Of a DNA stretch of 64,000 bases, positions 53,370 through 62,514 are shown piece after piece. The notes below the pieces were generated by a model. It saw only the letters and a list, made by a program, of their open reading frames with translations, was not told where the DNA came from and searched no databases. The stretch covers positions 496,001-560,000 of the forward strand of contig NZ_FTMX01000001.1 of assembly GCF_900156045.1 (NCBI RefSeq), written 5' to 3'. Source of the stretch: Peribacillus simplex. Its GTDB lineage: Bacteria; Bacillota; Bacilli; Bacillales; DSM-1321. How positions within the stretch are numbered: position 1 is the stretch's first letter; the number at the start of each line of letters is the position of its first letter. Position numbers and translations under genes: made by a program.

Positions 53370-54143
53370 GTGAACATTTATGTACTGCTGAAAAGAACAT
53401 TTGATACAGAAGAAAAAATTACACTATCCAACGGAAAAATTAATGAGGATGGTGCAGAATTCATCATTAATCCATACGATGAGTATGCAGTTGAAGAAGC
53501 AATCCAGGTGCGTGATGCACAAGGCGGAGAAGTAACGGTTATTTCTGTCGGAACCGAAGAGGCTGAAAAGCAATTACGTACAGCGCTGGCAATGGGTGCT
53601 GACAAAGCCGTATTGATAAATATAGAAGACGACATAGAAAATGGCGACCAATTCACGACTGCCAAAATTATCGGTGAATACTTAAAAGGTAAAAATGCCG
53701 ATTTAATCATTGCAGGAAACGTTGCAATCGATGGCGGTTCTGGTCAAGTGGGACCACGCGTTGCCGAAATTTTAGAAATTCCTTATATTACAACCATTAC
53801 TAAACTGGACATCGCAAATGGAAATGTAAGCGTTATCCGTGATGTCGAAGGGGACTCTGAAACGATCGAAGCATCCCTTCCATTGTTGGTGACAGCTCAA
53901 CAAGGGCTAAATGAGCCGCGTTATCCTTCATTGCCAGGAATCATGAAAGCGAAGAAAAAACCGCTTGAAGAATTGGAATTGGATGACCTGGATTTGGAAG
54001 AAGAAGATGTTGAAGCAAAAACAAAAACGATTGAAATTTACCTTCCTGCTAAAAAAGAAGCTGGAAAAGTATTGGACGGAGAAATCAGTGATCAAGTTAG
54101 CGAACTTGTTCAATTATTACGCAGTGAAGCAAAAGTGATTTAA
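53370..54143 (+). CDS. etfB: Electron transfer flavoprotein beta subunit
   Basis: 257 aa; accepts electrons from acyl-CoA dehydrogenases and binds AMP. N-terminus MNIYVLLKRTFDTEEKITL, DEYAVEEAIQVRDAQGGEVTVISVG, and the ETF-beta signature around VTAQQGLNEPRYPSLPGIMKAKKKPLE (about 177-203). GTG start after GGGAGGT; the 30 upstream in-frame codons are leader. A 69-base gap separates it from etfA. Confidence 0.95.
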   Translation: MNIYVLLKRTFDTEEKITLSNGKINEDGAEFIINPYDEYAVEEAIQVRDAQGGEVTVISVGTEEAEKQLRTALAMGADKAVLINIEDDIENGDQFTTAKIIGEYLKGKNADLIIAGNVAIDGGSGQVGPRVAEILEIPYITTITKLDIANGNVSVIRDVEGDSETIEASLPLLVTAQQGLNEPRYPSLPGIMKAKKKPLEELELDDLDLEEEDVEAKTKTIEIYLPAKKEAGKVLDGEISDQVSELVQLLRSEAKVI

Positions 54144-54212
54144 TCTTAAACGTACTTTTCAAAACAACAAACACGGCAAAAAAGAAAAATAGAGCACAGG
54201 AGGTCTTTATAA

Positions 54213-55190
54213 ATGGCTAGAAAGTTTCTTGTATTGGGCGAAGTTCGTGACGGTTCACTAAGAAATGTATCATTTGAAGCTATCGGTGCGGCTAAACTTG
54301 CTGCAGATGGCGGGGAAATCGTAGGTGTTTTGGTTGGTGACAGTGTTCAAAGTTTCGGAAATGAATTGATCCAATATGGCGCGGACCGGGTTGTTGCAGT
54401 AGAGAATGATCAATTGAAACAATATACTTCAGATGGATATGCGCAAAGCTTGATTGCCATCATCGAGCAGGAAAAGCCAGAAGGGATTTTCTTTGGACAT
54501 ACGGCCCTAGGAAAAGACCTTGCACCTAAATTGGCAGGAAAGCTTGAGTCAGGTTTGATTTCGGACGTTACAGCTATTGAAGAAGAAGGCGGAAATATCG
54601 TTTTCACCCGCCCGATTTATTCTGGTAAGGCATTTGAAAAGAAAATTGTTACAGATGGCGTGATATTCGCGACAATCCGTCCGAACAATATCGAACCATT
54701 AGCGAAAGATGAGTCCCGCTCTGGTGATGTTTCTACATTAAGTGTGGATATTAAGGATTTACGCACTATCATTAAAGATGTTGTTAGAAAAGCTAGCGAA
54801 GGGGTAGACCTTTCCGAAGCGAAAGTAATCATCGCAGGTGGACGGGGCGTGAAAAGTGAAGATGGCTTTGAACCATTAAAGGAACTTGCACAAGTTCTTG
54901 GCGGAGCGGTAGGAGCTTCCCGCGGAGCATGTGATGCGGACTATTGCGATTACTCTTTGCAAATCGGGCAAACGGGCAAAGTCGTAACACCTGACCTTTA
55001 TATCGCCTGCGGAATTTCCGGTGCGATCCAGCATTTAGCCGGGATGTCCAACTCCAAGGTTATCGTTGCCATCAATAAAGACCCGGAAGCTAACATATTC
55101 AATGTGGCTGATTATGGAATTGTCGGAGACCTTTTCGAAGTTGTTCCGTTACTTACGGAAGAATTCAAAAAACTAAAAGTTAACGCATAA
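54213..55190 (+). CDS. etfA: Electron transfer flavoprotein alpha subunit
   Basis: 325 aa; carries the FAD of the ETF heterodimer. The N-terminal domain (1-190) and the FAD-binding C-terminal domain (about 198-320) show IIAGGRGVKSEDGF, GGAVGASRGACDADY and the signature DLYIACGISGAIQHLAGM. CAGGAGGTC precedes the ATG. Last gene of the fatty-acid operon, followed by a terminator. Confidence 0.96.
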   Translation: MARKFLVLGEVRDGSLRNVSFEAIGAAKLAADGGEIVGVLVGDSVQSFGNELIQYGADRVVAVENDQLKQYTSDGYAQSLIAIIEQEKPEGIFFGHTALGKDLAPKLAGKLESGLISDVTAIEEEGGNIVFTRPIYSGKAFEKKIVTDGVIFATIRPNNIEPLAKDESRSGDVSTLSVDIKDLRTIIKDVVRKASEGVDLSEAKVIIAGGRGVKSEDGFEPLKELAQVLGGAVGASRGACDADYCDYSLQIGQTGKVVTPDLYIACGISGAIQHLAGMSNSKVIVAINKDPEANIFNVADYGIVGDLFEVVPLLTEEFKKLKVNA

Positions 55191-55211
55191 TAGAGATAAT
55201 ACAGATAAGGG

Positions 55212-55254
55212 GGCAAGACATTTGGCATAAGCCGATACATGTCTTGCCTTTTAT
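55212..55254 (+). terminator. Rho-independent terminator after etfA
   Basis: GGCAAGACAT and ATGTCTTGCC form a perfect 10-bp stem, followed by TTTTATTT. Confidence 0.85.
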
Positions 55255-55350
55255 TTGGATTAAGAGGCAAGGACTTTCGGCCTGCATATTTATTCTTTTT
55301 TTGGACATCCTACCACTGAAGCAAAATATTAGCATCGATTCGAGCAACAA

Positions 55351-55359
55351 TGGTATACT
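55351..55359 (+). promoter_or_regulatory. Extended -10 promoter of trxA
   Basis: TG-G-TATACT lies 40 bases before the trxA start; no good -35 is visible. Confidence 0.5.
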
Positions 55360-55398
55360 GTCTTTAGTTATTTGAGTAAATTTGAGGAGGAAATATAT

Positions 55399-55713
55399 AT
55401 GGCTATTGTAAATGCAACTGACCAAACTTTCACAACAGATACAAGCGAAGGTGTTGTTCTTGTAGATTTTTGGGCTCCATGGTGCGGACCTTGTAAAATG
55501 ATCGCTCCTGTTCTTCAAGAGCTTGATACTGAAATTGGCGATAAAGCAAAAATCGTAAAAGTGGATGTAGATGAAAACCAAGAAACAGCAGGAAAATTCG
55601 GTGTGATGAGCATCCCGACATTAATCGTCCTTAAAGACGGTGAAGTGGTTGATAAGGTTGTTGGTTTCCAACCTAAAGAAGCACTTGCTGAACTTATTGC
55701 AAAACACGCGTAA
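55399..55713 (+). CDS. trxA: Thioredoxin
   Basis: General protein disulfide reductase, 104 aa. The active site WCGPC lies in [18 protein letters not shown] (about 20-37), with cis-Pro in [12 protein letters not shown]. The ATG at 55399 follows GAGGAGGA; the 9 codons upstream are not needed. Single-gene transcript between etfA and uvrC. Confidence 0.98.
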   Translation: MAIVNATDQTFTTDTSEGVVLVDFWAPWCGPCKMIAPVLQELDTEIGDKAKIVKVDVDENQETAGKFGVMSIPTLIVLKDGEVVDKVVGFQPKEALAELIAKHA

Positions 55714-55728
55714 TAGTAAGTTAGCTAA

Positions 55729-55763
55729 AAAAAGCTTCAAGTCTGCGGACTTGAAGCTTTTTT
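55729..55763 (+). terminator. Rho-independent terminator after trxA
   Basis: AAAGCTTCAAGTC and GACTTGAAGCTTT pair perfectly around TGCG, with a T run. Confidence 0.92.
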
Positions 55764-55816
55764 CGCTATCTTGATATATAATGATTGTAATAATGGGAGA
55801 ACAGGAGGCTGAATGC

Positions 55817-57589
55817 ATGAATCAACAAATAAAGAATAAACTTGCCCTTCTTCCCGATCAACCTGGTTGTTATTTAATGAAAGATCGTCAGGGAACGATC
55901 ATATATGTAGGCAAAGCGAAGGTGTTGAAAAATCGGGTCCGTTCTTATTTTACGGGATCTCATGATGGAAAAACATTTCGGCTCGTGAATGAGATTGAGG
56001 ATTTCGAATACATCGTCACCTCATCCAATATAGAGGCTCTTATTTTAGAGTTGAACTTAATCAAAAAACATGACCCAAAATATAATGTCATGCTAAAGGA
56101 TGATAAGACGTATCCTTTCATCAAGCTGACTGCGGAACGCCACCCACGTCTAATCATTACGCGAAAAGTAAAAAAAGACAAAGGGAAATATTTCGGTCCT
56201 TATCCGAATGCATTTGCAGCTAACGAAACGAAAAAATTGCTCGACCGCATCTATCCCCTAAGAAAATGCAATACATTACCCGATCGCGTTTGTCTCTACT
56301 ATCATCTTGGACAGTGCCTGGCCCCATGTGTATATGAAGTAGAGGAACATGAATATAAAAAAATGGTGGATGATATAAACCGGTTCTTGAACGGCGGGCA
56401 TACTGAAATAAAAAAAGAACTGACTGAAAAAATGCTAGTGGCATCAGAAGAGCTCGATTTCGAGAGGGCCAAGGAGTTCCGTGACAAGATTGCCCACATT
56501 GATATTACGATGGAGAAGCAAAAAATGATGACGACCGATTTCATCGACAGGGATGTATTTGGGTTTGCCTATGATAAGGGCTGGATGTGCGTTCAGGTAT
56601 TTTTTGTCCGGCAGGGTAAATTAATAGAAAGGGATGTTTCACTTTTTCCGGTCTATGATGAACCCGAACAGGAACTTCTTACATTCCTCGGTCAATTTTA
56701 CGAGATTACGAACCATTTTAAACCAAAGGAAATCTTGCTGCCTGAATCAGTGGATGCCGAAATGGCCGAAGGGCTGCTTGGTGTCAAAACGATTCACCCC
56801 AAAAGGGGGGCGAAAAAAGACATGCTTAAATTGGCGAATAAAAATGCCTCCATCGCCCTTCAGGAAAAATTCTCTTTGATTGAAAGGGATGAAGAAAGAA
56901 CGATCAATGCGGTGGAAAACCTCGGGAACCAACTGGGTATCTACACACCGCATCGAATTGAAGCTTTCGATAACTCCAATATCCAGGGAAGTGACCCTGT
57001 TTCCGCTTTAGTCGTGTTCATTGATGGGAAGCCGGAAAAAAGAGAGTATCGAAAATATAAGATCAAGACGGTCCAGGGACCCGATGATTATGAATCGATG
57101 CGTGAAGTGGTCAGAAGAAGGTATTCACGAGTATTGAAAGAAGGGCTGCCGCTTCCGGACTTGATCATCATTGATGGCGGAAAGGGACATGTCGAAGCCG
57201 TTCGGGATATTTTGGAAAATGAATTGGGCCTTGAGATTCCACTTTCAGGCCTCATTAAGGATGAAAAGCATAGGACATCGCAATTGATGATCGGAAATCC
57301 TCTTGAAATCGTACCTCTTGATTCACGGAGCCAGGAATTTTACCTATTGCAAAGAATTCAGGATGAAGTGCATCGGTTCGCGATTACTTTTCATCGCCAG
57401 CTACGCGGGAAAAATGCGGTTCACTCTCAGCTTGATGATATTCCAGGAGTCGGGGAAAAAAGAAGGAAGCAATTATTAAGGCATTTTGGATCATTGAAGA
57501 AAATCAAAGAGGCAACAGTCGAGGAAATCATGGAAGCTGGTATGCCAAAAGGGGTAGCCGAGGGAATCGTTAGAAAATTACAAGAATAA
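55817..57589 (+). CDS. uvrC: UvrABC system protein C
   Basis: Dual-incision nuclease of nucleotide excision repair, 590 aa. GIY-YIG domain (about 14-93: [24 protein letters not shown] by region), a Cys-rich segment ([21 protein letters not shown], by region about 148-168), the UVR motif (about 195-230), an RNase H-like nuclease domain ([18 protein letters not shown]) and a C-terminal helix-hairpin-helix ([18 protein letters not shown]). The ATG at 55817 follows AGGAGGCT; the 12 codons upstream are leader. Confidence 0.96.
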   Translation: MNQQIKNKLALLPDQPGCYLMKDRQGTIIYVGKAKVLKNRVRSYFTGSHDGKTFRLVNEIEDFEYIVTSSNIEALILELNLIKKHDPKYNVMLKDDKTYPFIKLTAERHPRLIITRKVKKDKGKYFGPYPNAFAANETKKLLDRIYPLRKCNTLPDRVCLYYHLGQCLAPCVYEVEEHEYKKMVDDINRFLNGGHTEIKKELTEKMLVASEELDFERAKEFRDKIAHIDITMEKQKMMTTDFIDRDVFGFAYDKGWMCVQVFFVRQGKLIERDVSLFPVYDEPEQELLTFLGQFYEITNHFKPKEILLPESVDAEMAEGLLGVKTIHPKRGAKKDMLKLANKNASIALQEKFSLIERDEERTINAVENLGNQLGIYTPHRIEAFDNSNIQGSDPVSALVVFIDGKPEKREYRKYKIKTVQGPDDYESMREVVRRRYSRVLKEGLPLPDLIIIDGGKGHVEAVRDILENELGLEIPLSGLIKDEKHRTSQLMIGNPLEIVPLDSRSQEFYLLQRIQDEVHRFAITFHRQLRGKNAVHSQLDDIPGVGEKRRKQLLRHFGSLKKIKEATVEEIMEAGMPKGVAEGIVRKLQE

Positions 57590-57591
57590 TC

Positions 57592-57620
57592 TTGCTACCG
57601 ATAAATCACTATGCTATGAT
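57592..57620 (+). promoter_or_regulatory. Sigma-A promoter of the lysC leader
   Basis: TTGCTA (57592-57597), 17 bases, TATGAT (57615-57620), with an extended -10 TG one base upstream. It begins just after the uvrC stop. Confidence 0.8.
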
Positions 57621-57652
57621 TAAAAGGAATTTTTAACTAGACAACTTAAAAA

Positions 57653-57885
57653 GTGCTGATAGAGGTGCGGAATTCAAGAGTAAAAACCTGGAGAAGTATG
57701 AGCTTCCATGAAAGGTTTTGAAAGGGGATGACGCCGAAGGAAGATAAGACTCATACCTTGTTTTCCTGGTCCGACATTTAATAAATGGCGGATTGTCAGG
57801 GTTTATACCCTGGAGAGCTATCTCACTGTGTTTACAGTATTAGATATGTGATCACAGCAATGAGATATTTCTCATTGCTTTTTTT
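57653..57885 (+). promoter_or_regulatory. Lysine riboswitch (L-box) of lysC
   Basis: Aptamer landmarks in order: GATAGAGGTGCG (57658-57669), GAAAGGGGATGACGCCGAAGG (about 57720-57740, the last G apart) and CTGGAGAGCTATC (about 57810-57822), whose end pairs with GATAG. An antiterminator segment (CACTGTG...) and a terminator follow. Lysine binding should terminate transcription before lysC. Confidence 0.95.
57856..57885 (+). terminator. Riboswitch-controlled terminator before lysC
   Basis: AGCAATGAGA and TCTCATTGCT form a perfect 10-bp stem around TATT, followed by six T. Confidence 0.9.
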
Positions 57886-57916
57886 ATTGCCTAAAAAGTA
57901 GAGAGGGTGCATGAGG

Positions 57917-59149
57917 ATGGCGTTAATCGTTCAAAAATTTGGCGGAACATCCGTCGGTAGCGTAGAAAAAATCAAAAATGTTGCCAATCGGGTAATCGAG
58001 GAAGCTGAGAATGGAAATGAGGTAGTCGTCGTTGTTTCAGCTATGGGGAAAACAACGGACCAATTGGTTTCCATGGCCCGTGATATTTCCGGAAACCCGA
58101 GCAAAAGGGAAATGGATATGCTATTGACTACTGGGGAACAGGTAACGATTTCCCTGTTAACGATGGCATTGATTGAAGAAGGGCATGAAGCCATTTCGTA
58201 TACTGGCTGGCAGGCTGGCATGCAAACGGAATCCGTTCATGGGAATGCCCGGATTTTAAACATCGATGCTTCAAGGATCCAAGCTCAGCTTCAAGAGAAG
58301 AAAATAGTGGTCGTGGCCGGTTTCCAGGGTAACGATGTAAATGGGGAAATCACTACCTTGGGGCGAGGCGGTTCCGATACGACGGCGGTTGCCATCGCCG
58401 CAGCGCTGAATGCGGATAGATGCGATATTTATACGGATGTAACGGGTGTTTTCACAACGGATCCACGCTACATAAAAGGCGCGCGAAAACTCCAATCCAT
58501 TTCTTACGATGAAATGCTGGAACTTGCCAACCTGGGGGCGGGCGTCCTTCATCCAAGGGCAGTCGAATATGCAAAAAATTATCAAATTCCGCTTGAAGTC
58601 CGTTCAAGCATGGAGAGAGAATCAGGAACGATCATTGAGGAGGAAGCAACTATGGAAGAAAACTTAATTGTACGCGGCATTGCTTTTGAAGACAGTATTA
58701 CGAGGGTCACAATTTATGGTTTGCCCCAATCACTTGGTTCATTATCCACAATCTTCACGACACTTGCGAAAAACCAAATTAATGTGGACATCATCATTCA
58801 AAGCATGACAGCCGAGGATACGACCAATCTATCTTTTTCCACAAAAAGTGAAGATACGGAAGCGGCCTTGATCGTGCTGGAAAATAATAAAGAACAATTG
58901 GGATTCGACCGGGTCGAAACGGAGAGCGGGTTGGCCAAAGTGTCCATCGTCGGATCTGGTATGGTATCCAATCCCGGAGTGGCTGCCGAGATGTTCGAGG
59001 TGATGGCCAATACAGGCATCCAGGTGAAAATGGTCAGCACATCGGAAATTAAAGTTTCGACTGTCGTCAATGAAAAGGAAATGGTGAAGGCGGTTGAATC
59101 CCTTCATGAAGCATTTAAACTTGGTCAGCATGCAAATGTGCTAGCTTAA
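57917..59149 (+). CDS. lysC: Aspartate kinase II (lysine-sensitive), alpha subunit reading frame
   Basis: First step of the aspartate pathway to lysine, diaminopimelate, threonine and methionine. 410 aa. The kinase domain starts ALIVQKFGGTSVGSVEKI and has TLGRGGSDTTAVA (about 150-162) and TDVTGVFTTDPRYI; two ACT domains fill the C-terminus (about 255-410). The start at 57917 gives the family N-terminus; an ATG at 57911 is two codons upstream. Control by the lysine riboswitch matches B. subtilis LysC. An internal start produces the beta subunit (separate entry). Confidence 0.95.
   Translation: MALIVQKFGGTSVGSVEKIKNVANRVIEEAENGNEVVVVVSAMGKTTDQLVSMARDISGNPSKREMDMLLTTGEQVTISLLTMALIEEGHEAISYTGWQAGMQTESVHGNARILNIDASRIQAQLQEKKIVVVAGFQGNDVNGEITTLGRGGSDTTAVAIAAALNADRCDIYTDVTGVFTTDPRYIKGARKLQSISYDEMLELANLGAGVLHPRAVEYAKNYQIPLEVRSSMERESGTIIEEEATMEENLIVRGIAFEDSITRVTIYGLPQSLGSLSTIFTTLAKNQINVDIIIQSMTAEDTTNLSFSTKSEDTEAALIVLENNKEQLGFDRVETESGLAKVSIVGSGMVSNPGVAAEMFEVMANTGIQVKMVSTSEIKVSTVVNEKEMVKAVESLHEAFKLGQHANVLA
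58652..59149 (+). CDS. lysC: Aspartate kinase II beta subunit (internal in-frame start)
   Basis: GAGGAGG lies 8 bases before an in-frame ATG at 58652, giving MEENLIVRGIAFEDS..., 165 aa covering only the ACT regulatory domains. In B. subtilis, LysC makes an alpha2-beta2 enzyme whose beta subunit comes from such an internal start at the equivalent residue (246 there and here). A near-consensus ribosome site inside a coding region is good evidence that the overlap is kept. Confidence 0.8.
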   Translation: MEENLIVRGIAFEDSITRVTIYGLPQSLGSLSTIFTTLAKNQINVDIIIQSMTAEDTTNLSFSTKSEDTEAALIVLENNKEQLGFDRVETESGLAKVSIVGSGMVSNPGVAAEMFEVMANTGIQVKMVSTSEIKVSTVVNEKEMVKAVESLHEAFKLGQHANVLA

Positions 59150-59165
59150 GTGTCAGGAGTCCAAT

Positions 59166-59204
59166 AAAAAACAGACTTCCGGTAAAAAGGGTAAGTCTGT
59201 TTTA
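59166..59204 (+). terminator. Rho-independent terminator after lysC
   Basis: AAAAACAGACTT and AAGTCTGTTTT pair over 11 bp around CCGGTAAAAAGGGT. The A-rich left arm lets it also serve convergent yslB. Confidence 0.8.
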
Positions 59205-59212
59205 AGGGCTCA

Positions 59213-59683
59213 TTAGATTGGATCTCTGGGATCCCATTGGATGGTGAATATCACTTTTTTTGCGCGGCGTTTGATTTCTTCCGTTGATTCGCTGAGGAAT
59301 TTTTTTTGCAGTGAAAACTGCTCGGCAAGGAAACCGGCTTCAAGCTGAAAGTGACAATCAGGGTGTAAATCCAGGCGGCGGCTGATTATTTCACCCGTCA
59401 GGGATAATTCCATCTCGTGTTTCGTATACTTCAAGATTTCCAGATTGCCCCATCCAGCGCTTTGGAAAAATTCAATAACTTCCTGATCGCCATTCAATGG
59501 GAATTTTCTTGCTAATTGTTTACCTGCCCAATAGAGGATTTGATTTGAGTCTTTTCCGAGAATATCGTTCAATAGAACTTCTCTGATTAATTCGTACCCG
59601 AAAGCTGGAACTTTGAATTCTTCAGTTTGAATTTCTTCAGTATGAATCTCTTCTTCTATCGCAGCAGCAATATTTTTTTTCAT
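59213..59683 (-). CDS. DUF2507 family protein YslB
   Basis: 156 aa soluble protein; FGYELIREVLLNDILGKDSNQILYWAGKQLARKFPL (region about 28-63) is the DUF2507/YslB core, a V4R/NO-binding-like fold in related proteins (inference). The N-terminus holds a short duplication, EEIHTEEIQTEE. Function unknown. Position between lysC and sdhC matches yslB of B. subtilis. AGAGGCG precedes the ATG on the minus strand. Confidence 0.85.
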   Translation of the reverse strand: MKKNIAAAIEEEIHTEEIQTEEFKVPAFGYELIREVLLNDILGKDSNQILYWAGKQLARKFPLNGDQEVIEFFQSAGWGNLEILKYTKHEMELSLTGEIISRRLDLHPDCHFQLEAGFLAEQFSLQKKFLSESTEEIKRRAKKVIFTIQWDPRDPI

Positions 59684-59906
59684 AATTTATCGCCTCTTTC
59701 TGTAAATCTATTATAAACGCATTTCTTTTGCAAATTATACTGTTTTTTATTTATTTAAATAACAATTGGAAAAAAATGAGAAATTATTGCGAGATATTAA
59801 TAGATTAATGAGTAATTTCTTCAAAATATATGCATGATAGATAAAAAATAGACAAATTAATCCAATAAAATCTATTCTGAAAAAGAGATTTCTTGTATCC
59901 GTTTTC

Positions 59907-59935
59907 TTGACGCACATAGAAGTCAGGAGTAAAAT
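59907..59935 (+). promoter_or_regulatory. Sigma-A promoter of sdhCAB
   Basis: TTGACG (59907-59912), 17 bases, TAAAAT (59930-59935). A leader of about 125 bases follows before sdhC. Confidence 0.8.
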
Positions 59936-59960
59936 GGACATGTCACATAATTGTAAAGGA

Positions 59961-59989
59961 AGTATAGAGGAGTTTTTTGACTCTATACT
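59961..59989 (+). promoter_or_regulatory. Perfect hairpin in the sdhCAB 5' leader
   Basis: AGTATAGAG and CTCTATACT pair over 9 bp around an 11-base loop with a T6 run. No U tract follows, so it is not a terminator. It lies about 20 bases after the predicted start site. Possibly an mRNA-stability or regulatory element. In B. subtilis the sRNA FsrA acts on this leader, which makes the region worth checking. Confidence 0.55.
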
Positions 59990-60066
59990 GTATTTTCACG
60001 CGGAGATAAAAGGTAGCCACCAGATTATCTTTGCATGATTTTTCACAAATTAAGGGGGGGCACTTA

Positions 60067-60675
60067 GTGGCAAAGAATCGTGAGTTTGGGAATCGCAGGC
60101 TTCATTCACTTCTAGGAGTAATTCCAATTGGTCTATTCCTAATTTTTCATTTATCGGTAAACTTTATGGCAACAAAAGGAGAAGAAACTTTTAATGGGGC
60201 AGTTCATTTAATTGAGTTTACGCCCGTGAAGATTTTGGTGGAATGGGTCGTCATCTATCTACCGCTCATTTTCCATGCTGTGTACGGAATTTATATTGCC
60301 TTTACAGCAAAAAACAATTTAGGCAGATTTAGTTTCTTCCGTAACTGGATGTTCATGCTGCAACGCCTAACTGGAATCATAACATTGATTTTCCTTGTTT
60401 GGCATATATGGGCAACAAGGATTCAAGCAGCTATGGGTGCTGAAGTTAACTTTGACATGATGGCAGATATTTTCTCTAGTCCATTCATGCTTGTGTTCTA
60501 TATTGTTGGTGTAATCTCGGCAATCTTCCACTTTGCTAATGGATTATGGTCATTTGCTGTGAGCTGGGGTCTGACAGTTTCACCAAGATCGCAAAGAATC
60601 ATGACTTACTTTACATTGATCGTTTTCGTTCTTCTTTCTTATATCGGAGTCAGCGCAATTTTCGCTTTCGTATAA
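60067..60675 (+). CDS. sdhC: Succinate dehydrogenase cytochrome b558 subunit
   Basis: Membrane anchor binding two hemes and menaquinone, 202 aa with five transmembrane helices. Axial-ligand histidines lie in RRLHSLLGVIPIGLFLIFHLSVN (about 12-34), FHAVYGIYIAF, FLVWHIWATR and HFANGLWSFA. The GTG at 60067 follows AAGGGGGGG by 6 bases; the open frame extends 12 codons upstream. First gene of sdhCAB (complex II). Confidence 0.96.
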   Translation: MAKNREFGNRRLHSLLGVIPIGLFLIFHLSVNFMATKGEETFNGAVHLIEFTPVKILVEWVVIYLPLIFHAVYGIYIAFTAKNNLGRFSFFRNWMFMLQRLTGIITLIFLVWHIWATRIQAAMGAEVNFDMMADIFSSPFMLVFYIVGVISAIFHFANGLWSFAVSWGLTVSPRSQRIMTYFTLIVFVLLSYIGVSAIFAFV

Positions 60676-60745
60676 GAAGATAGAGTTCATTTATAAGTAT
60701 TAGGAAAAACATAGCTTGGCTAATGGAAATAAGGGAGTGACAGAA

Positions 60746-62497
60746 TTGGGTAAAGGTAAAATAGTTATCGTTGGTGGAGGTCTAGCTGGATTAATGGCTA
60801 CGATCAAAGCAGCAGAGCTGGGACAACAGGTTGATTTATTTTCTTTAGTGCCTGTTAAACGCTCTCACTCAGTTTGTGCCCAAGGCGGAATCAACGGGGC
60901 AGTTAATACAAAAGGTGAAGGGGATTCTCCATACATCCACTTCGACGATACAGTTTATGGCGGAGATTTCTTGGCTAACCAACCGCCGGTTAAAGCGATG
61001 TGCGAAGCAGCACCATCGATCATCCACATGTTTGACCGTATGGGTGTAATGTTCAACCGTACTCCGGAAGGTCTTCTTGATTTCCGTCGTTTCGGTGGTA
61101 CTCAACATAGCCGTACAGCATTCGCTGGTGCAACAACTGGTCAGCAATTACTTTACGCATTGGACGAGCAAGTTCGCCGTTATGAAGTTGAAGGCCTTGT
61201 AACGAAATATGAAGGCTGGGAATTCCTTGGAGCTGTTATCGATGATGAGCAAACAGCACGCGGTATCGTAGCTCAAAACCTGACTTCAATGGAAATCAAA
61301 TCATTCCCTGGCGACGCAGTCATCATGGCGAGCGGCGGCCCTGGAATCATTTTCGGTAAATCAACTAACTCAATGATCAATACAGGATCAGCAGCTTCCA
61401 TCGTTTATCAACAAGGTGTAAATTATGCAAATGGTGAATTCATTCAAATTCACCCGACAGCAATCCCTGGAGATGACAAACTTCGTCTGATGAGTGAATC
61501 CGCTCGTGGTGAAGGTGGACGTATCTGGACATATAAAGACGGAAAACCTTGGTATTTCCTTGAAGAAAAATACCCTGCTTATGGTAATCTGGTACCTCGT
61601 GATATCGCGACTCGTGAAATCTTCGACGTATGTATGAACATGAAGCTTGGCATAAATGGAGAAAACATGGTTTACCTGGATCTATCACATAAAGATCCTA
61701 AATTACTTGATATAAAACTTGGCGGAATCATTGAAATCTACGAGAAATTCATGGGTGAAGATCCTCGTAAAGTTCCAATGAAAATTTTCCCTGCCGTTCA
61801 CTATTCAATGGGCGGACTTTGGGTGGATTATGACCAAATGACTAACATCAAAGGTTTATTCGCTGCAGGTGAGTGTGACTACTCACAACATGGCGGTAAC
61901 CGTCTTGGTGCGAACTCACTTCTTTCTGCAATCTATGGTGGTTCAGTCGCTGGACCGAATGCCGTTAAATATATTGAAGGCCTTGATAAAACTTCAGAAT
62001 CCATTCCTTCTTCATTGTATGAAGGGTACGAAAAACAAGAACAGGAGAAATGGAATGAAGTCATGTCTCTTGATGGTAACGAAAATGCGTACATCCTTCA
62101 CAAAGAACTTGGTGAGTGGATGACACAGCATGTTACTGTAGTTCGTTACAATGACAAGCTGAAAGAAACGGATAACAAGATTCTTGAGCTGATGGAACGT
62201 TACAAGAAAATTAACATCAATGACACGGCAAAATGGAGTAACCAAGGAGCAGCATTCACTAGACAGCTGCAAAACATGATGCAATTGGCTCGTGTAATCA
62301 CAATTGGTGCGTTAAACCGTGACGAAAGCCGCGGAGCGCATTACAAACCTGATTTCCCGGAACGTAATGATGAGGAATTCATGAAAACTACTATGGCAAC
62401 ATTCAAAGGCTTGGATCAAGCACCTGAATTCCATTATGAAGATATTGATGTATCACTGATCGCACCGCGTAAACGTGACTACACAACGAAACACTAA
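60746..62497 (+). CDS. sdhA: Succinate dehydrogenase flavoprotein subunit
   Basis: Oxidises succinate to fumarate at a covalently bound FAD. 583 aa. FAD-binding IVIVGGGLAGLMATIKAAE, flavin-linking His in KRSHSVCAQGGINGA, active-site RGEGGRIWT and FAAGECDYSQHGGNRLGANSLL-type region. I start it at TTG 60746, with AAGGGAG 8 bases upstream, giving MGKGKIVIVGGG like its relatives; the GTG at 60737 and TTG at 60716 are in frame but poorly placed. Between sdhC and sdhB. Confidence 0.96.
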   Translation: MGKGKIVIVGGGLAGLMATIKAAELGQQVDLFSLVPVKRSHSVCAQGGINGAVNTKGEGDSPYIHFDDTVYGGDFLANQPPVKAMCEAAPSIIHMFDRMGVMFNRTPEGLLDFRRFGGTQHSRTAFAGATTGQQLLYALDEQVRRYEVEGLVTKYEGWEFLGAVIDDEQTARGIVAQNLTSMEIKSFPGDAVIMASGGPGIIFGKSTNSMINTGSAASIVYQQGVNYANGEFIQIHPTAIPGDDKLRLMSESARGEGGRIWTYKDGKPWYFLEEKYPAYGNLVPRDIATREIFDVCMNMKLGINGENMVYLDLSHKDPKLLDIKLGGIIEIYEKFMGEDPRKVPMKIFPAVHYSMGGLWVDYDQMTNIKGLFAAGECDYSQHGGNRLGANSLLSAIYGGSVAGPNAVKYIEGLDKTSESIPSSLYEGYEKQEQEKWNEVMSLDGNENAYILHKELGEWMTQHVTVVRYNDKLKETDNKILELMERYKKININDTAKWSNQGAAFTRQLQNMMQLARVITIGALNRDESRGAHYKPDFPERNDEEFMKTTMATFKGLDQAPEFHYEDIDVSLIAPRKRDYTTKH

Positions 62498-62514
62498 AGA
62501 GGGGGAGCAAAAAA

